Notes under the pieces: generated by a model | Told to the model about the DNA's origin: nothing | Databases searched by the model: none | The model's input: the letters and a program-made list of their open reading frames with translations, nothing else | DNA from: Phyllostachys edulis | Taxonomy: Eukaryota > Streptophyta > Magnoliopsida > Poales > Poaceae | Direction: 5' to 3' | Assembly (NCBI GenBank): GCA_036346405.1 | Contig: CM070553.1 | Span: forward strand, 74,278,976-74,342,975 | DNA length: 64,000 bases | Made by a program: the position numbers and the translations under genes | Part shown: piece by piece, positions 11,049 to 22,088 of the stretch | Numbering within the stretch: position 1 is the first letter of the stretch | Layout of the letters: every line of letters starts with the position of its first letter

Positions 11049-11719
11049 TCACTTCCCAAAATTCTCCCCCTTTACTGCACGATCATTCGCTTGAGAATGA
11101 AATTATTTTTGGTTCAACTCGACCAAATGACAACCCTTGCCATGGCACAACAAATTTTAAAAACAGTGGCCACACCACAATTCCATATTTCATTAAGTCA
11201 AGTTTATCATTATTAAATCAGGTGATCAAGAAACCATCACATAACTAAAGCATGGCTAAGCATAAATACGATACCCATGTTGGTACTAAAATAATGTTCA
11301 ACTAAATTTAACCATCCTATGGTGTCCAAGGATTTATGTCATTCAATAGTAATTATACAAGGAGGCATAATGACAGTTAGATATTTAACTATTCCCGAAA
11401 GTATTTTTTATAAACTTAGCAATGCATGTTGATATAAATCAATATAGCTTTATAAAATGGGTATGACATGATCAAAGGTCTATGACTTTCCTTCGTTGAA
11501 GAGTTGAGATGTTTGGTCGTCGGGTCCAAGAATTATTCGAAAACGCCAGAAATCTATACGCATGAAAATAGCCAAATAAATAAAATAATTCCAAATAAAA
11601 TCTAAAAATTACCAAACTAGAACCAAAAGAAAGGTACTGAATTTAGACGAATTTAGAAATTTTAATTACTCGAATTGGAGCTCGGACGAAGGAGAACGGG
11701 CTCTCGAAAGTTTTGAAAT

Positions 11720-11935
11720 CACATGGTCGGAAGGAGGTTTCGATTACACGACGTAGTCGAAAGGAGGTTTGACTACAAAACATGGTCAGAAGGAGGCTTA
11801 ACTATCTGGTCTGAAGGAGGTTCGACTACCGGTGGTCGGGAAGGAGGTTCGACTGCCTCATCGGAAGGAGGTTCGACTACAGGTGGTCGGAAGGAGGTTC
11901 GACTACCTAGTTGGAAGGAGGTTGAGGGAGAACAG
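11720..11935. repeat. GGAAGGAGGTTCGACTA minisatellite
   Basis: About eight degenerate units share the core GGAAGGAGGTTCGACTA followed by a variable 8-13-base spacer, often GGTGGTC. Unit length drifts from about 24 to 31 bases. Confidence 0.85.
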
Positions 11936-12444
11936 GGTATGGGGAGGTCACCAAGAATGAGAGAGAGGTCGGTGGACGGCAAACGGCAGTGGGGAAGCTC
12001 ATGGTCGAAGGCGAAGAAGGGCGACGATGAATGGGTCGACCGGGACTAAAGGAGAAGAGTAAATACGGTGGCTCCTGTGAAACAAAACTAAAATTGAGTG
12101 AGGGGATTGCTTCAAGGAGCTCTGGGGCACAAATTGACGCGGGTAGAAGAGGAGGGGGCTGCATTGGCTGCCACGTGGGCGTTGACGCGGGTGAGCGAGC
12201 GAGGTGGCATCGACGTGGCGCGGAGGTGGTGGCGAGGAGGTGCGCACCAGGTAGGTCACGATCTTGTGAAGCCAACGATGAAGACCATGTCAGCGGAGAA
12301 GCTTTGACGGCGGTGCTAGAGGTAGCATGAGCTTCGGCCGGCGAGGTTGGAGCTCGAATAGCGGCGAGGAGGGAGCAAGATGGGAAAAGGGGAGGAGAGA
12401 GTTGGGGGAAACGCAAGGGGAGCTGGGGGGTTCCCTGGTGCTCC

Positions 12445-12452
12445 TTCTTATA
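12445..12452 (-). promoter_or_regulatory. LTR X TATA box
   Basis: Minus-strand TATAAGAA following GTGCCC. Position and surroundings parallel the TATAAGTA box of the LTR at 1-1421. Confidence 0.5.
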
Positions 12453-12771
12453 GGGCACGGGGACGGCCGAGGAGGGAGAGCGGCATGGGCGAAGCTCTAG
12501 TCGATGTGGGCTTTGGCGTGATGGGGGCTGGTGGGGAAGGGGATGGGGGCAGGTGGGGGAGGAGACAAGAGGGGGAACGGGCGCGACGGACGATATTTAA
12601 TACGCACGTTGCTGAGGGAAAAAAGGGGTGGGATTCGCGTCGGGGCGACGACTTTTGCGACGGTCATGATGCGGGCGCGCTCTTAGCGGCAAGGGCGAGC
12701 AATGGGAAGGAGGCGAAGGTGAGCAAGGGGAGGCTGACAGGCAGGGCTGGTCAAAACCTGATCGAAGGGTC

Positions 12772-13145
12772 TGGTTGAAACCGATAGGGTGGTTGAAATC
12801 GAGAAGGTGGTCCAAACTGAGAAGGTGGTTGAAACCGAGAAGGTAGTCCAAACCGAGAATTTGGTTGAAACTGAGAAGGTGGTCCAAACCGAGAAGGTAG
12901 TCGAAACCGAGAGGGTGGTCCAAACTGAGAAGGATGGCTGAAATCGAGAAAGTGGTCGAAACCGAGAGGGTGGTCCAAACCAAGAAGGATGGTTCAAATC
13001 GAGAAGGTCGTTGGAACCGAGAGGGTGGTCCAAATGGAGAAGGATGGTTCAAATCGAGAAGGTGGTCGAAACCGAGAAGGTGATCAAAACCGAGAAGAAT
13101 GGTTCAAATCGAGAAGGTGGTCAAAACCAAGAGGGTGGTTCAAAT
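12772..13145. repeat. 18-bp minisatellite, about 20 units
   Basis: A head-to-tail array with consensus GAGAAGGTGGTCCAAACC and alternating variants GTTGAAACC or GTCGAAACC, plus occasional 19-base units (GAGAAGGATGGTTCAAATC). Because 18 is a multiple of three, all six frames stay mostly open, which explains the repetitive predicted peptides here. It lies between the LTR start and its TATA box. Confidence 0.95.
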
Positions 13146-13375
13146 AGGTTTTTGACTTACAGAAACCGATATAAAGGAAAACCCCTTTTCAAAATCCAGA
13201 AGATCCAAGAAACCCAATTAAACCAAATTTGAATTAATTGAAGTTTGATTAATTCATATTAAATTGTTTTTGTTTTCTAAAATTCGAAGTTAAGCATTAG
13301 CAACTTCAACAAAAATCAAATGGTTATTTTTATTTTCAAAAATTTACAAAAAGGCCTGAAAATTGGGATGTTACA

Positions 13376-13790
13376 AATCTATAAAGTGTCATATTCAATT
13401 TGTGATTACATTTGGCATGAGTGCTGTAATGGCCAAGTTTAAATCTTGTACAACTAGCCTTCTGAGAGCAATAATCAATCTTCTAAATCTTAGCTTTATG
13501 CTGATTTTTATTGTGCACATATTGTGTGTGTTGAGCATATTATTCCTTTTAAATATGCTTTATTCATAATTAATTTTGCTGGAAATATGATTTATTCATA
13601 ATTAATTTTGCTAGAATTAATTCTAGATTTATGTGTTATATGTCAATTATATCATTTAATTGGTAGTAAAAGTATGCTTTATTCATAATTAATTTTGCTG
13701 GAATTAATTCTAGATTTATGCTAAAACCGATAATTTTACAACAGGTTGGACAATGGCTGGCAGTGCTAGCCAGAACATAGGACAACGGAC
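13376..13790. repeat. AT-rich spacer with triplicated motif
   Basis: No gene is evident. The block TTTATTCATAATTAATTTTG recurs at 13559, 13591 and 13678, the latter two followed by GAATTAATTCTAGATTTATG. This is a local tandem duplication in AT-rich DNA. Confidence 0.7.
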
Positions 13791-14153
13791 TTTTTATATT
13801 AATTAACTCATTTTAAAATTTTATTTTAAAGTTAACCTTACGAACTTTATTTCCAATTCTGACTCCTTTGGTCACGCCACCACCCGTGGCGTGAGAAAAC
13901 AACATTATCACGCCATAGGATAAATCCGCTAAAATAACACTTTTTGTCACGCCACTGGTGGTGGCGTGATCAAACAACACTATCACGCCATAGGTGGTGG
14001 CGTGACAAGGGCTTGTCCAGATACGAGCTAACGTGACTGTGTTGTTTTGTCACGCCACATGTGGTGGCGTGATTAAAGAGGTCAGAATTAAAAATAAAGT
14101 TCGCAGAGGTTAATTTTAAAATAAAGTTTAAAAAAAGTTTAATTAATAAAAAA
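13791..14153. mobile_element. Foldback/MITE-like element with internal palindromes
   Basis: The ends are long inverted repeats of roughly 100 bases: the left arm (TTTTTATATTAATTAAC... to GACTCCTTTGGTCACGCC) pairs with the right arm (GGCGTGATTAAAGAGGTC... to AATTAATAAAAAAATT). Inside are four 23-bp near-perfect palindromes of the form TCACGCCAC, five bases, GTGGCGTGA at 13872, 13947, 13983 and 14050, plus a half copy at 13908. There is no coding capacity. I cannot identify a convincing target duplication. Shape and size fit a non-autonomous foldback DNA transposon, but the family is unknown to me. Confidence 0.65.
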
Positions 14154-14584
14154 ATTCCAGCACAACATCAAGGTGCAGCAGCATCTAGTGCTAACATTAG
14201 CCTGTGCTGCCGTTCGGTCTCGTCGTGGAAATGTGAAAAATTGGCAAGATATACCAAAAATCTCAGTTATGACAGTACAGTACTAGATATGCAGGATCCT
14301 CCGTATCATCATCCTTTTATTGCTGTATCCTGGTCCAGGATACTGGTACTGCAACTGCACTGCTCATTCCCATCTAGTTAACAGCAATATCCAGTCTGGT
14401 ACCGAAGGCTCTGTTCAGTTGCAAGGATATGATGCTTGGTCGGTAACAAACTCGTCAGGAGTCGGCCAACCCAACTTCTGAATCAAAACCGGCTTATTCT
14501 GTTGTCTGATCAACTGTCACGGGAGTGATCTCGATATGTTCATAAGCAATCAGGTGTTCATGTATGTGCCATTGCAAAGGTTAA
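14154..14584 (+). other. Host flank, possible 3' exon remnant
   Basis: Non-repetitive-looking DNA between the foldback element and the copia insertion. An open stretch at 14350-14481 ends at TGA and encodes a Ser/Gln/Gly-type tail (HLVNSNIQSGTEGSVQLQG). An acceptor-like run (TTTTATTGCTGTATCCTGGTCCAG) precedes it near 14335. I recognise no family, so this is only a hint of a terminal exon. The last five bases, 14580-14584 (GTTAA), are the copia target duplication. Confidence 0.25.
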
Positions 14585-14715
14585 TGTTAGAGATATATGT
14601 CTAATTGTGTTATTCTCCTTTGTTATGAGGGGTTATGTGCATATTCACCATCCGTACTTTGTGTATATATACTGGTCCATTGGCCTCATATTGAATACAA
14701 GCAATATTCATAACA
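14585..14715 (+). repeat. 5' LTR of the short-LTR copia
   Basis: 131 bp, TG...CA ends, with TATATATA at 14664-14671 as the probable promoter core. Confidence 0.92.
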
Positions 14716-14728
14716 TGGTATCAGAGCC
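14716..14728 (+). other. Copia primer-binding site
   Basis: TGGTATCAGAGCC immediately follows the LTR. It is a perfect match to the methionine-initiator tRNA-type primer site. Confidence 0.92.
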
Positions 14729-15588
14729 AAAACTAGGGTTAGGGTTTCTCACGTGTCTCACGTGAGAGCCGCTCGCCGCCCCGTTGCCTCTGCTCCTTTG
14801 CTTCGTCTTCGTGGTTGCCTCGTCGGCCTCTCCGTCTTCGTGGTCGCCTCGTCGGCCTCTTCGCCGCTCCATTGTCGGTCGCCTCGGCTTCTTCGCGTGG
14901 GATCCCGCGTCCCCGAGCTCGACCGAGCCGCCGCTCTAGCGCGGTCTCCCGCTCGGCCCTCGGCTTCCTGGTGGGCGACGGCGTGATCTTCGTCGTCGTC
15001 GCCTCCGCCTGAGATCGGCCTCCGCTCGGCGCACGAGAGGACTCCTCTCGACGTCGACGCTACTCATCTGCCGCTGCTGCCGGGCTAGCATCGCGCTTAT
15101 TGCCGCCCAGCGAAGCCGCACCGGCCGCTTCGCCGTGCTTACCTCCGTGCGCTGGTGCATCGCCGCCGGATCGAAGCGGATCCTCCGGCAACCATTGCGC
15201 CGCCTCGCCCTGCCGCGCCCATGGTCGCCCGCCGCCGGATCCGGACTCAAGGCGCGGATCCGCTGTCTCGCCGCTGCGCGCCGTAGGCTACCGCCGCCTC
15301 TGGCGCCGCCGCGCCATCCGACTCGGGCTCGCCTCGCACCATCGAGAAGCCTCCCGACGCCGCCGCCGCCGCCGGGCCAGCCACCGCCGTCTTCACCGCA
15401 GTCGCTAGGGGGGGAACCCTAGTTCCCCCCGTGTGCGCTGTTTTCTTTTGGGCCAAGTGACGCCGGCCCATAAGTAGGGTAAGAAAAAAAAAGAGAAAAA
15501 AAAAGAAACGCCGATCTAACTGGCCGCGCCGTCCAACGCCGCTTATTAGACTTCGCGTTTTGGTCGCCGCCGCCCGGCGCCGCCACCG
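14729..15588 (+). other. Copia leader and degraded gag N-terminus
   Basis: GC-rich DNA (14750-15420) with Arg/Pro/Ser-rich chance frames in both strands. I cannot find the normal copia capsid helices, so most of gag is deleted or scrambled. A short stretch near 15580-15690 (reading ATPPKLTVRPLLHRLL in one frame) may be capsid remnant. Confidence 0.4.
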
Positions 15589-16077
15589 ATGGCTTGCTCA
15601 CCGAGTGGTATTGGTCCGATGCCACTCCTCCGAAGCTCACCGTTCGTCCACTGCTACACCGATTGCTCCACGCCAAAGACATCGCTTGCCTCCTCGGCCG
15701 GCCGCCACGGTGGTGATGGCCGTCCTCACTGCTCCTACTGCAACAAGGTCGGCCACATTGAGTCCCAGTGCTATAAGAAGCAGCTACATCGTTCACGCCG
15801 TTCTTCTACTAGCACTGGCACTGGCTCTTCGACATCGACATCTGCATCGACTCCTTCCGCAGTTTCTCTCACTGAGCAGGAGATAGCCGGACTTCGACAC
15901 TTGCTTGCCGCTTCAGGTTCTCCCTTGACAGATTCTGCAGTTTCTCCATCGACGTCTGCATCAACTCCTTCAGCAGTTTCTCTCACTGAGCAGGAGATAG
16001 CCAGACTTCGACACCTACTTGCCGCTTCAGGTTCTCCCTCAAGGTTTTCGGTTACTCACATCGACTCTTCGCATTGA
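15589..16077 (+). pseudogene. Copia gag nucleocapsid region with zinc knuckle
   Basis: An open frame of 162 codons. Residues about 47-60 are a CCHC zinc knuckle (CSYCNKVGHIESQC), the RNA-binding nucleocapsid signature of copia gag. It is followed by a Ser/Thr-rich stretch and a direct duplication of the segment SLTEQEIAxLRHLLAASGSP (DNA about 15865-15925 and 15976-16040). The frame ends before the protease. The opening residues do not look like capsid, so the ATG is probably not the native start. Confidence 0.7.
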
Positions 16078-16099
16078 AACCACCACCTCCACATCAGCG

Positions 16100-17280
16100 C
16101 CTCCCGGATTCTTGATTACGAGCATCTTTTCACATGACTCCTGATCCTTCCACTCTATCTTTCATTACACCTCTTGATTCTCCTATCAAGATTCTTATCG
16201 CCGATGGTACATCTCTTTCGTCTCTCAGTCGAGGATCTCTTAGCAACTCATCTTTTCATGTTCCTACATTGCTCATGTTCCTCGCCTTACCATGACTTCT
16301 TTTCTGGGCCGATGACATCGACCTTGGTTATCGGGTCATTCTCGACTCGACTCTTGTTGTGTTCAGACCGCCACACGGAGCTCTAGTTGGTTCGGCCTCG
16401 GCGTCTTGACTCACAACGTCTCTGGGAGCTTGACTGGCTTCACCTTCCTTCCGCCGCCACTGCCGCCACTCGTCTCTCCGCTTCGCCACTCCGTCTCATT
16501 GGCTCTTTCCAAAGAAGTGGCATCACCGCCTTGGCCATCTATGTGGATCTCGTCTGTCGTCTTTAGTTCGTCGTGGCCTTTTGGGGTCCGTCTCAGGAGA
16601 CGTGTCTTTAGATTGTCAAGGCTGTAAATTAGGCAAACAGATTCAGCTTCCTTATCCTCATAGTGAGTCAGTGTCTCAGCGTCCTTTTGATCTTGTTTAT
16701 TCCGATGTTTGGGGTCCGGCTCCCTTTGTTTCGAAAGGGGGTCATCAATATTATATCATATTTATAGATGATTTCTCTCGCCACACTTGGATATATTTCA
16801 TGTCTTCTCGTAGTGAGGCATTGTCTATCTATAAACAATTTGCCACTATGGTCCACACACAGTTCTCCACTCCTATTCGTGTCTTTCAGGTCGACTCTGT
16901 TTGGCGAGTACCTCTCTCGTTACTGCGCGGCTTCCTTGCCGAAAGGTGGCACTCTCGCTTCGATTCTCTTGTCCTGGTACTCATGCTCAGAATGGTGTTG
17001 CTGAGCGCAAGCATCGTCACCTCCTTGAGTCGGCTCGTGCACTGATGATTGCCGCCTCTATTCCACCTCACTTTTGGGCAGAGGCTGTTTCCACTGCCAC
17101 CTACCTCGTCAACATCCAACCTTCTTCTGCTCTTCGGGGTGCAATCCCTGTTGAGCGTCTCTATGATCTCCTTCGACTACTCGCCCTTAAATGCATTTGG
17201 CTGCGTTTGCTACGTTCTCCTCTCCCCGAGAACGCACCAAACCGACCGCCACCGTTGAGTGTGTCTTTCGGGATCTGATG
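16100..17280 (+). pseudogene. Copia protease and integrase (broken)
   Basis: The protease signature D-S-...-A-S-F-H-M-T is disrupted near 16105-16135 by a short insertion containing a stop. The GAG-pre-integrase finger (HHRLGHLCGS, then CQGCKLGKQ) lies at 16520-16640 across frames. The integrase core follows at 16680-17150, with FDLVYSDVWGP, FIDDFSRHTW, a degraded second catalytic Asp region (FQVDS) and AQNGVAERKHRHLLE with the catalytic Glu. At least three frameshifts (about 16890, 16965, 17190) break it. Integrase would insert the cDNA into the genome. Confidence 0.8.
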
Positions 17281-18016
17281 TCGAGCACAAGGGCTATCGG
17301 TCTTTGGGATCATGTTGGTCGACGGATGCGGATTTCTCGGGATGTGACTTTCGACGAGTCTCGTCCCTTCTACCCACGTCCTGACTCTCCTTCGGCTTCC
17401 TCTGTGGAGTCTCTGTCTTTTTTGACCTTTCTAGATACACTTATATCTGTCTTGCCCTCGTCCACCCGTCCCACTGAGTCTCCACATATTCCTCCTATGG
17501 CCTCTCCGCCATTGTCGCCGCCTGCTTCGTCTCCTGCGGCTCCTCAGGCTCCCCCCACTACACTCGTCTACACTCGTCGACCTCGTATTGAGGATCTTCC
17601 AGATGAGCCATCTTCTCCTGATGATCCGTCTTCTTCTGATGCTTCATCTTCTCCTGATGGGCCATCTTCTCCTCGCTACGCTCTCCGCGATCGCCGACCA
17701 ATTCGCCCCCGCCTGCTTTTGCCTTTCTTTGGCGCAGTTTACTTGTGAGCCTGTCTCCCACGGATCTTATTACACCCCACAGTGGCAGCATGCCATGGCC
17801 GAGGAGATTGCTGCCCTCGAGCGCATCGGGTACTTGGGATCTTGTTCCTTTTCCATCTCACTCTCATCCCATCACATGTAAGTGGGTCTATAAGATTAAG
17901 ACTCGTTCTGATGGCTCTCTTGAGCGCTATAAGGCACGTCTTGTTGCTCGTGGCTTCCAGTAGGAGCATGGTCGTGACTACGACGAGACTTTTGCTCCTG
18001 TGGCTCACATGACCAC
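17281..18016 (+). pseudogene. Copia RT, N-terminal half, cut by gypsy insertion
   Basis: Integrase C-terminal region (LWDHVGRRMRISRDVTFDE) and a Pro/Ser-rich hinge (17380-17680) are followed by the start of the copia reverse transcriptase: WQHAMAEEIAALERIG, CKWVYKIKTRSDGSLERYKARLVARGF and DYDETFAPVAHMTT. There are frameshifts near 17735 and 17835 and a stop at 17961-17963 (TAG after GFQ). The reading stops at the gypsy LTR at 18017 and resumes at 44912. Confidence 0.85.
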
Positions 18017-18636
18017 TGTAACATCCCGTTTTCTTTTAAGTCCTTGCCAAGTTTTCAAAATAAAAGTAACCATTTGGCTCTATTGAGAATCCAAAGCTTA
18101 ACCTGAGATTTTGAAATCTGGAGAGTTCAATTGGAATTAATCAAACCTTAACTAAGTCGTTGTTGATGTTCCTTGCTGGTTGTGGCTCTCTGTGGTGTCT
18201 TTTCTTTGCCCTCGGGTTGTGGTTCTCAAGAAGCCTCTCTGTGTGCCTGGTTCGCCTCTTCTCTCTCTCTTAACTTCCTTTGTTGGTTTGAATCTCTTTG
18301 AGATCCGGACCTCTCTCACATCTCCCCTCTGCTGAACCTCTCCCTTGCTTGGGGTTTTCTGTCAAGGACCCGGCTCGGGTTTGTGTTTCAAAACCTCTTG
18401 GTTCCCCCCAATGCCACGCTTGGCTTTGCTTCTTTTGGACCTCGGTGGACCTCTCCACGCCTCTCGAACCCCAGAGTTCTCTTGGGCGCCTAGAGTTTCT
18501 CTGGACCTCCCAAAGCTCTCTTTGGGACCTTCCTAGACCACCTCGTGGCTATTTGGACCTCTCTGGTGTTCAAATAAACCTCCCTCTGTCCCTGCGGACT
18601 TTTCTGTGTCCTTCGGACCTCCTCAGCGTCCTTACA

Positions 18637-18725
18637 GACCTCCCCTTGTTGAGATCTGGCCGCTCAGACCTCCCCTTGTTGAGATCTGGCCGAATGGACC
18701 TCCCTCTTGGGGATTTAGCCGTCCA
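18637..18725. repeat. GACCTCCCC...GGCCG minisatellite, 5' LTR copy
   Basis: Units of about 29 bases reading GACCTCCCCTTGTTGAGATC then TGGCCG. Two good units plus one divergent unit are present here, against about five in the 3' LTR. Confidence 0.85.
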
Positions 18726-19214
18726 GGTCCTCCTTTAGTGGGATCCAAGGGTCTAGACCTCCTTAGGCCCAAGACCTCCTTAGCGCTTGAACCCATCTTT
18801 GATGCTTGTGGCTGTATCGCTTAAGACTTTACCTTCGTTACCTTAGGACCGTCCGATGTGGTTTGGATGGCCCGATCCTAGGGGCACGTAGCTTGGTCCG
18901 AACGTCCCCTTTCCCTCCTAGCCGTCCGATTTTAATCAGACGGCCTAGTCTCGTTGGTCTGTTCGCTTGGTCCGAACAGCCCCTTTGTTGTAGCGCCGTT
19001 GGATCCGGATCCGACGGTTCACCATGAGATAACGCTTGATGGTCCGAACGTTCCTTTCCTTTTGGGCCGCCCGATTCCAATCGAGCGGCTTTGCTTTTTT
19101 GTCAAGATTTGCTTTTGTTTCCGGACCTCCTCTGGTTGTTTTGTAAGGACCACCTCCGGTCCTTGCCGGTCTTTATAAAACCACCCTCCTAACCTTGAAT
19201 TTTTCTCATTGGTG

Positions 19215-19495
19215 GGACCTCCTGCACCCTTTGATCTGGACCGTTGAGGTCCTCCCTTTGAGATCTTGGACCGCTAGATCTCCTTTTGGAGATCTACTCG
19301 TCAGACCTCCCTACACCTTTTGATCTGGACCGTTGAGGTCCTCCCCTTGAGATCTTGACCGTTAGATCTCCCTTTTGGAGATCTACTCGTCAGGACCTCC
19401 CTGCACCCTTTGATCTGGACCATTGAGGTCCTCCCCTTTGAGATCTTGACCGTTAGATCTCCCTTTTGGAGATCTACTTGTCGGGACCTCCTCTT
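19215..19495. repeat. Triplicated ~88-base repeat, 5' LTR copy
   Basis: Three tandem units each contain CTTTGATCTGGACC, GTTGAGGTCCTCC, GAGATCTTGACCGTTAGATC and GGAGATCTACTCGTC. The array lies upstream of the TATA box. Confidence 0.85.
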
Positions 19496-19845
19496 GAGTC
19501 CTTGGACCTCTGTCCGAGACCTCCCCTCTGAGTGTCTTGGACCTCTTGCCCAGACCTCACAAAGTGGTCTTTGGCGGGAATGACCCTTGCGGTGGGGCCA
19601 CCTCTTTGACCAGTGGTGCACCTTTTTTTTTTTACTGGCCCCCACTTGCCAGCCCCTCTTCACCTTGTAATTATTGCCCTTGCCTCAGAACTCTGTGCGC
19701 ATTTAATAGGTGTCGGGTCACATTAAATGCAGTCACATCTGAGGTACTTTATTTCAATTCTTTTTGGGCAAGCCCTGCCCTAGTTATCCCGATTGCCTAC
19801 ATGTCATTGAACCTTTTTTTCTTGGTGCACTCCACCAACTCCGGC

Positions 19846-19853
19846 TATATATA
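19846..19853 (+). promoter_or_regulatory. Tekay-like 5' LTR TATA box
   Basis: TATATATA within GGCTATATATAGCC. The same box is present in the 3' LTR at 42642-42649. Confidence 0.7.
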
Positions 19854-22088
19854 GCCTGGGAGGGCAGGCCTTTGTAATCTTTTGCTCATTTCTTCCTTCC
19901 CTGCCTCATCTGCTTGGTTCTTCCTTGCGCAAAGACCTCCCCCAGGAGCTCTTTGAGGCTGTGTTAAGCCTCTTGATTTCCTTTTGGCTGAGTTGGTTTG
20001 AGTTCATTTTTGGTTCTTTTGATGTTCTCTGGCTTAGTGTGGTTTTGCTTATTTGGTTCTCTTGCTAACGTGTAGATCACGAGTTCGAGGAGATCTTGGA
20101 CCCGACTCTTCTTTGCAGAAGGCTCTCCACTGCTTGACCAAGGCAAGCCACAGACCTCCTTTTGATCATCTTGAACCAAGTTTTGCAAATGTATTTCGGT
20201 TTTACTTTATCATGCATGGCTATGTTTATAAGAAAATGGTTTGGGCTATAGTTACTTGCCTACTTGCTGTTATGCCTCCTTTATACCTTGTCTCCATCAT
20301 GTTGTCATGTTTACCTTGTGAGCCTTAGGATGGATAATTTAGTTGGTGTTCTTTGTTAATTGCCAACATGGGGGCCGTAGGTCTTATATAGCCTTGCTTA
20401 GAAAACGTGGTTCGAACGTATCATGCTTCATCTCTAATAATCTTGACTAATAAGTTATGAAATGTGTAGTTGGTGCCATTGTTGAGCGACTATGGCGGGA
20501 TGCCTAAAATGTGTTGACTGTGGTGTGAGACCACTTGGTTAAAATTTGTGTGCCAGGTGGGTGGTCTTTCGGCATGGGCTAATACAAATTGTTTCTTTGA
20601 GGCAAGAAGGCAGGAGTGAGTAGTGGGTGCTTTGCACACTTGGTTGTGGAAGTCTTGCCTTGGCACAATTAAGGACTTCACTTTGTGTCATTGAACTAGG
20701 CCAAGCAAAGGCAACCACAAGATCATTTTATGGGAATGGTCTAGGCTGAATAATTAGCAATGGGTTGGCTTGGGGCTGTTGTGGTTGGCGTGTGATTCGT
20801 TGGCGCAAGAGGGGCACCCCATAACCTCATGGATTTCTAGACCACAGAGGGGATTGCGAAACCTTAGCAGCGGCGAGTCAGTTCAAAGCTTTGTAAAGGC
20901 CTTGCAGCGCTCTCTAGAGGCGCTCACCTTAGGAAGTGAGCAAGGGTGACGGAACCCATCCCGCTAGAGAGATCGTGGATTGTGGGTAAAGTTGTACACC
21001 TCTGCAGAGTAAAAGATCTATTCAATAGCCAAGTCCTTGGTCATGGACATGCTCGATGAAATGGTGCAAGGGTAGATGTTTCAAAAGCTTGTGCCACTAG
21101 ACACTTCCGCGAGATGCTTTGGCTTTGCCTCAAGAGACCTTGGCCGGCTCGGAGGGGTCAAGGTTGGCTCTGTAGTGGTCCAGGGTTGGTTTGGACCTCC
21201 GGAATGGCTGCTGCAGGTGGGCTTTGGGTGAGGACACAGCCCTTTGGTGTGACCGGACCTCCCCATTTTGGGTTGTGGCCGTGAGTTGGTGCTCACTCCA
21301 CCTTTTTAAACATCAAAAGTATTATGTATTATGGTTTTACCTTCTTTGCCTTACAATCTATTATTGCTATTATTGTCAAACTTGGCTTTGCATAAACTAA
21401 CCATCTGACTCTCCATTGGTAAGTCCTTGCATGAATATTATTGCATCTTTGCTCCTCAGAACTTGTCGAGTACATTCCAAGTACTCATGGCTTAAGCCCC
21501 TGTGTCAAAGCAGATTATGAAGATGACCAAGTGCGAGGCGGGCAGACCTCTTGAGGAGGAGTTCTTGACGACTAAGATGCCTAGGGCGTCCTCCACCCGA
21601 CGACTGTGGTGCTTGTTGGATGGCTTTTGCGTGTTTTGGTGTTTGAGCCCTAGAGCTCCTTGTTGCCGTTGTAAGTCCTCGTTGGTTTTGTAAGCCCTCG
21701 GTGGCAAACCTCTTGTTAACAAGCTTGACCATAAGGTCCTATTATATAAAGTTCAATTTATGCGCTTCATCTTTGTTTGACCTCGTGGTTGTGGTATTGG
21801 CTTGTGTTCTTGTGCGAGCTAGCTCTGTTGTCTGGGACTAGCTCGGATGCAGGCGGGACCACCTGGAGGTCCCTGGGGATTTCTTTGGGAGGTCTGCGGA
21901 CCTCTCTTAGTGATGTGCTGGAGGTGCTCTGAGGCGGTGGCGGACCAAGACCTCCGGGAGGTCCCCGAGACCTCCTCGGAAGCTCCATGCGGTGCAACCA
22001 CATCTTTCCGTGGTGACTTCGCAGTGCAAAAAAAAAAATGGTCCTCCCGGACCTCTTGCGGTACATCACGGGGTGGGTCGTCACAGGT

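Larger units (their letters stand above)
11063..13375 (-). mobile_element. LTR X, truncated gypsy-type LTR
   Basis: On the minus strand it begins TGTAACATCCCAATTTTCAGG at 13375 and carries a TATA box at 12445-12452 about 920 bases in, with two minisatellites (12772-13145 and 11720-11935). Its 3' end is lost: near 11063 it runs into the pol tail of element Y with no primer-binding site. GC-rich frames at 12030-12780 are chance frames. I see no gene. The exact left boundary is uncertain by tens of bases. Confidence 0.7.
18017..22085 (+). repeat. 5' LTR of the Tekay-like element
   Basis: 4069 bp. TATA box at 19846-19853. It contains a short GACCTCC minisatellite (18637-18725) and three copies of an approximately 88-base repeat (19215-19495). 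Frames in it are not genes. Confidence 0.92.

Noticed and set aside
11050..11075. Minus-strand AAAGGGGGAGAAT resembling a polypurine tract before an LTR
   Set aside because: It is followed on the minus strand by a pol C-terminal frame, not by an LTR start TG with family ends. It may only mark the X/Y breakpoint.
12597..13052. Repetitive peptides from the minus strand and their plus-strand counterparts
   Set aside because: They are translations of the 18-bp minisatellite, which stays open in several frames because 18 is divisible by three. No start context or homology.
14753..15422. Arg/Pro-rich frames suggestive of a GC-rich host exon
   Set aside because: The region is the leader/degraded gag of the copia element, between its primer-binding site and zinc knuckle. 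Frames on both strands are equally open.
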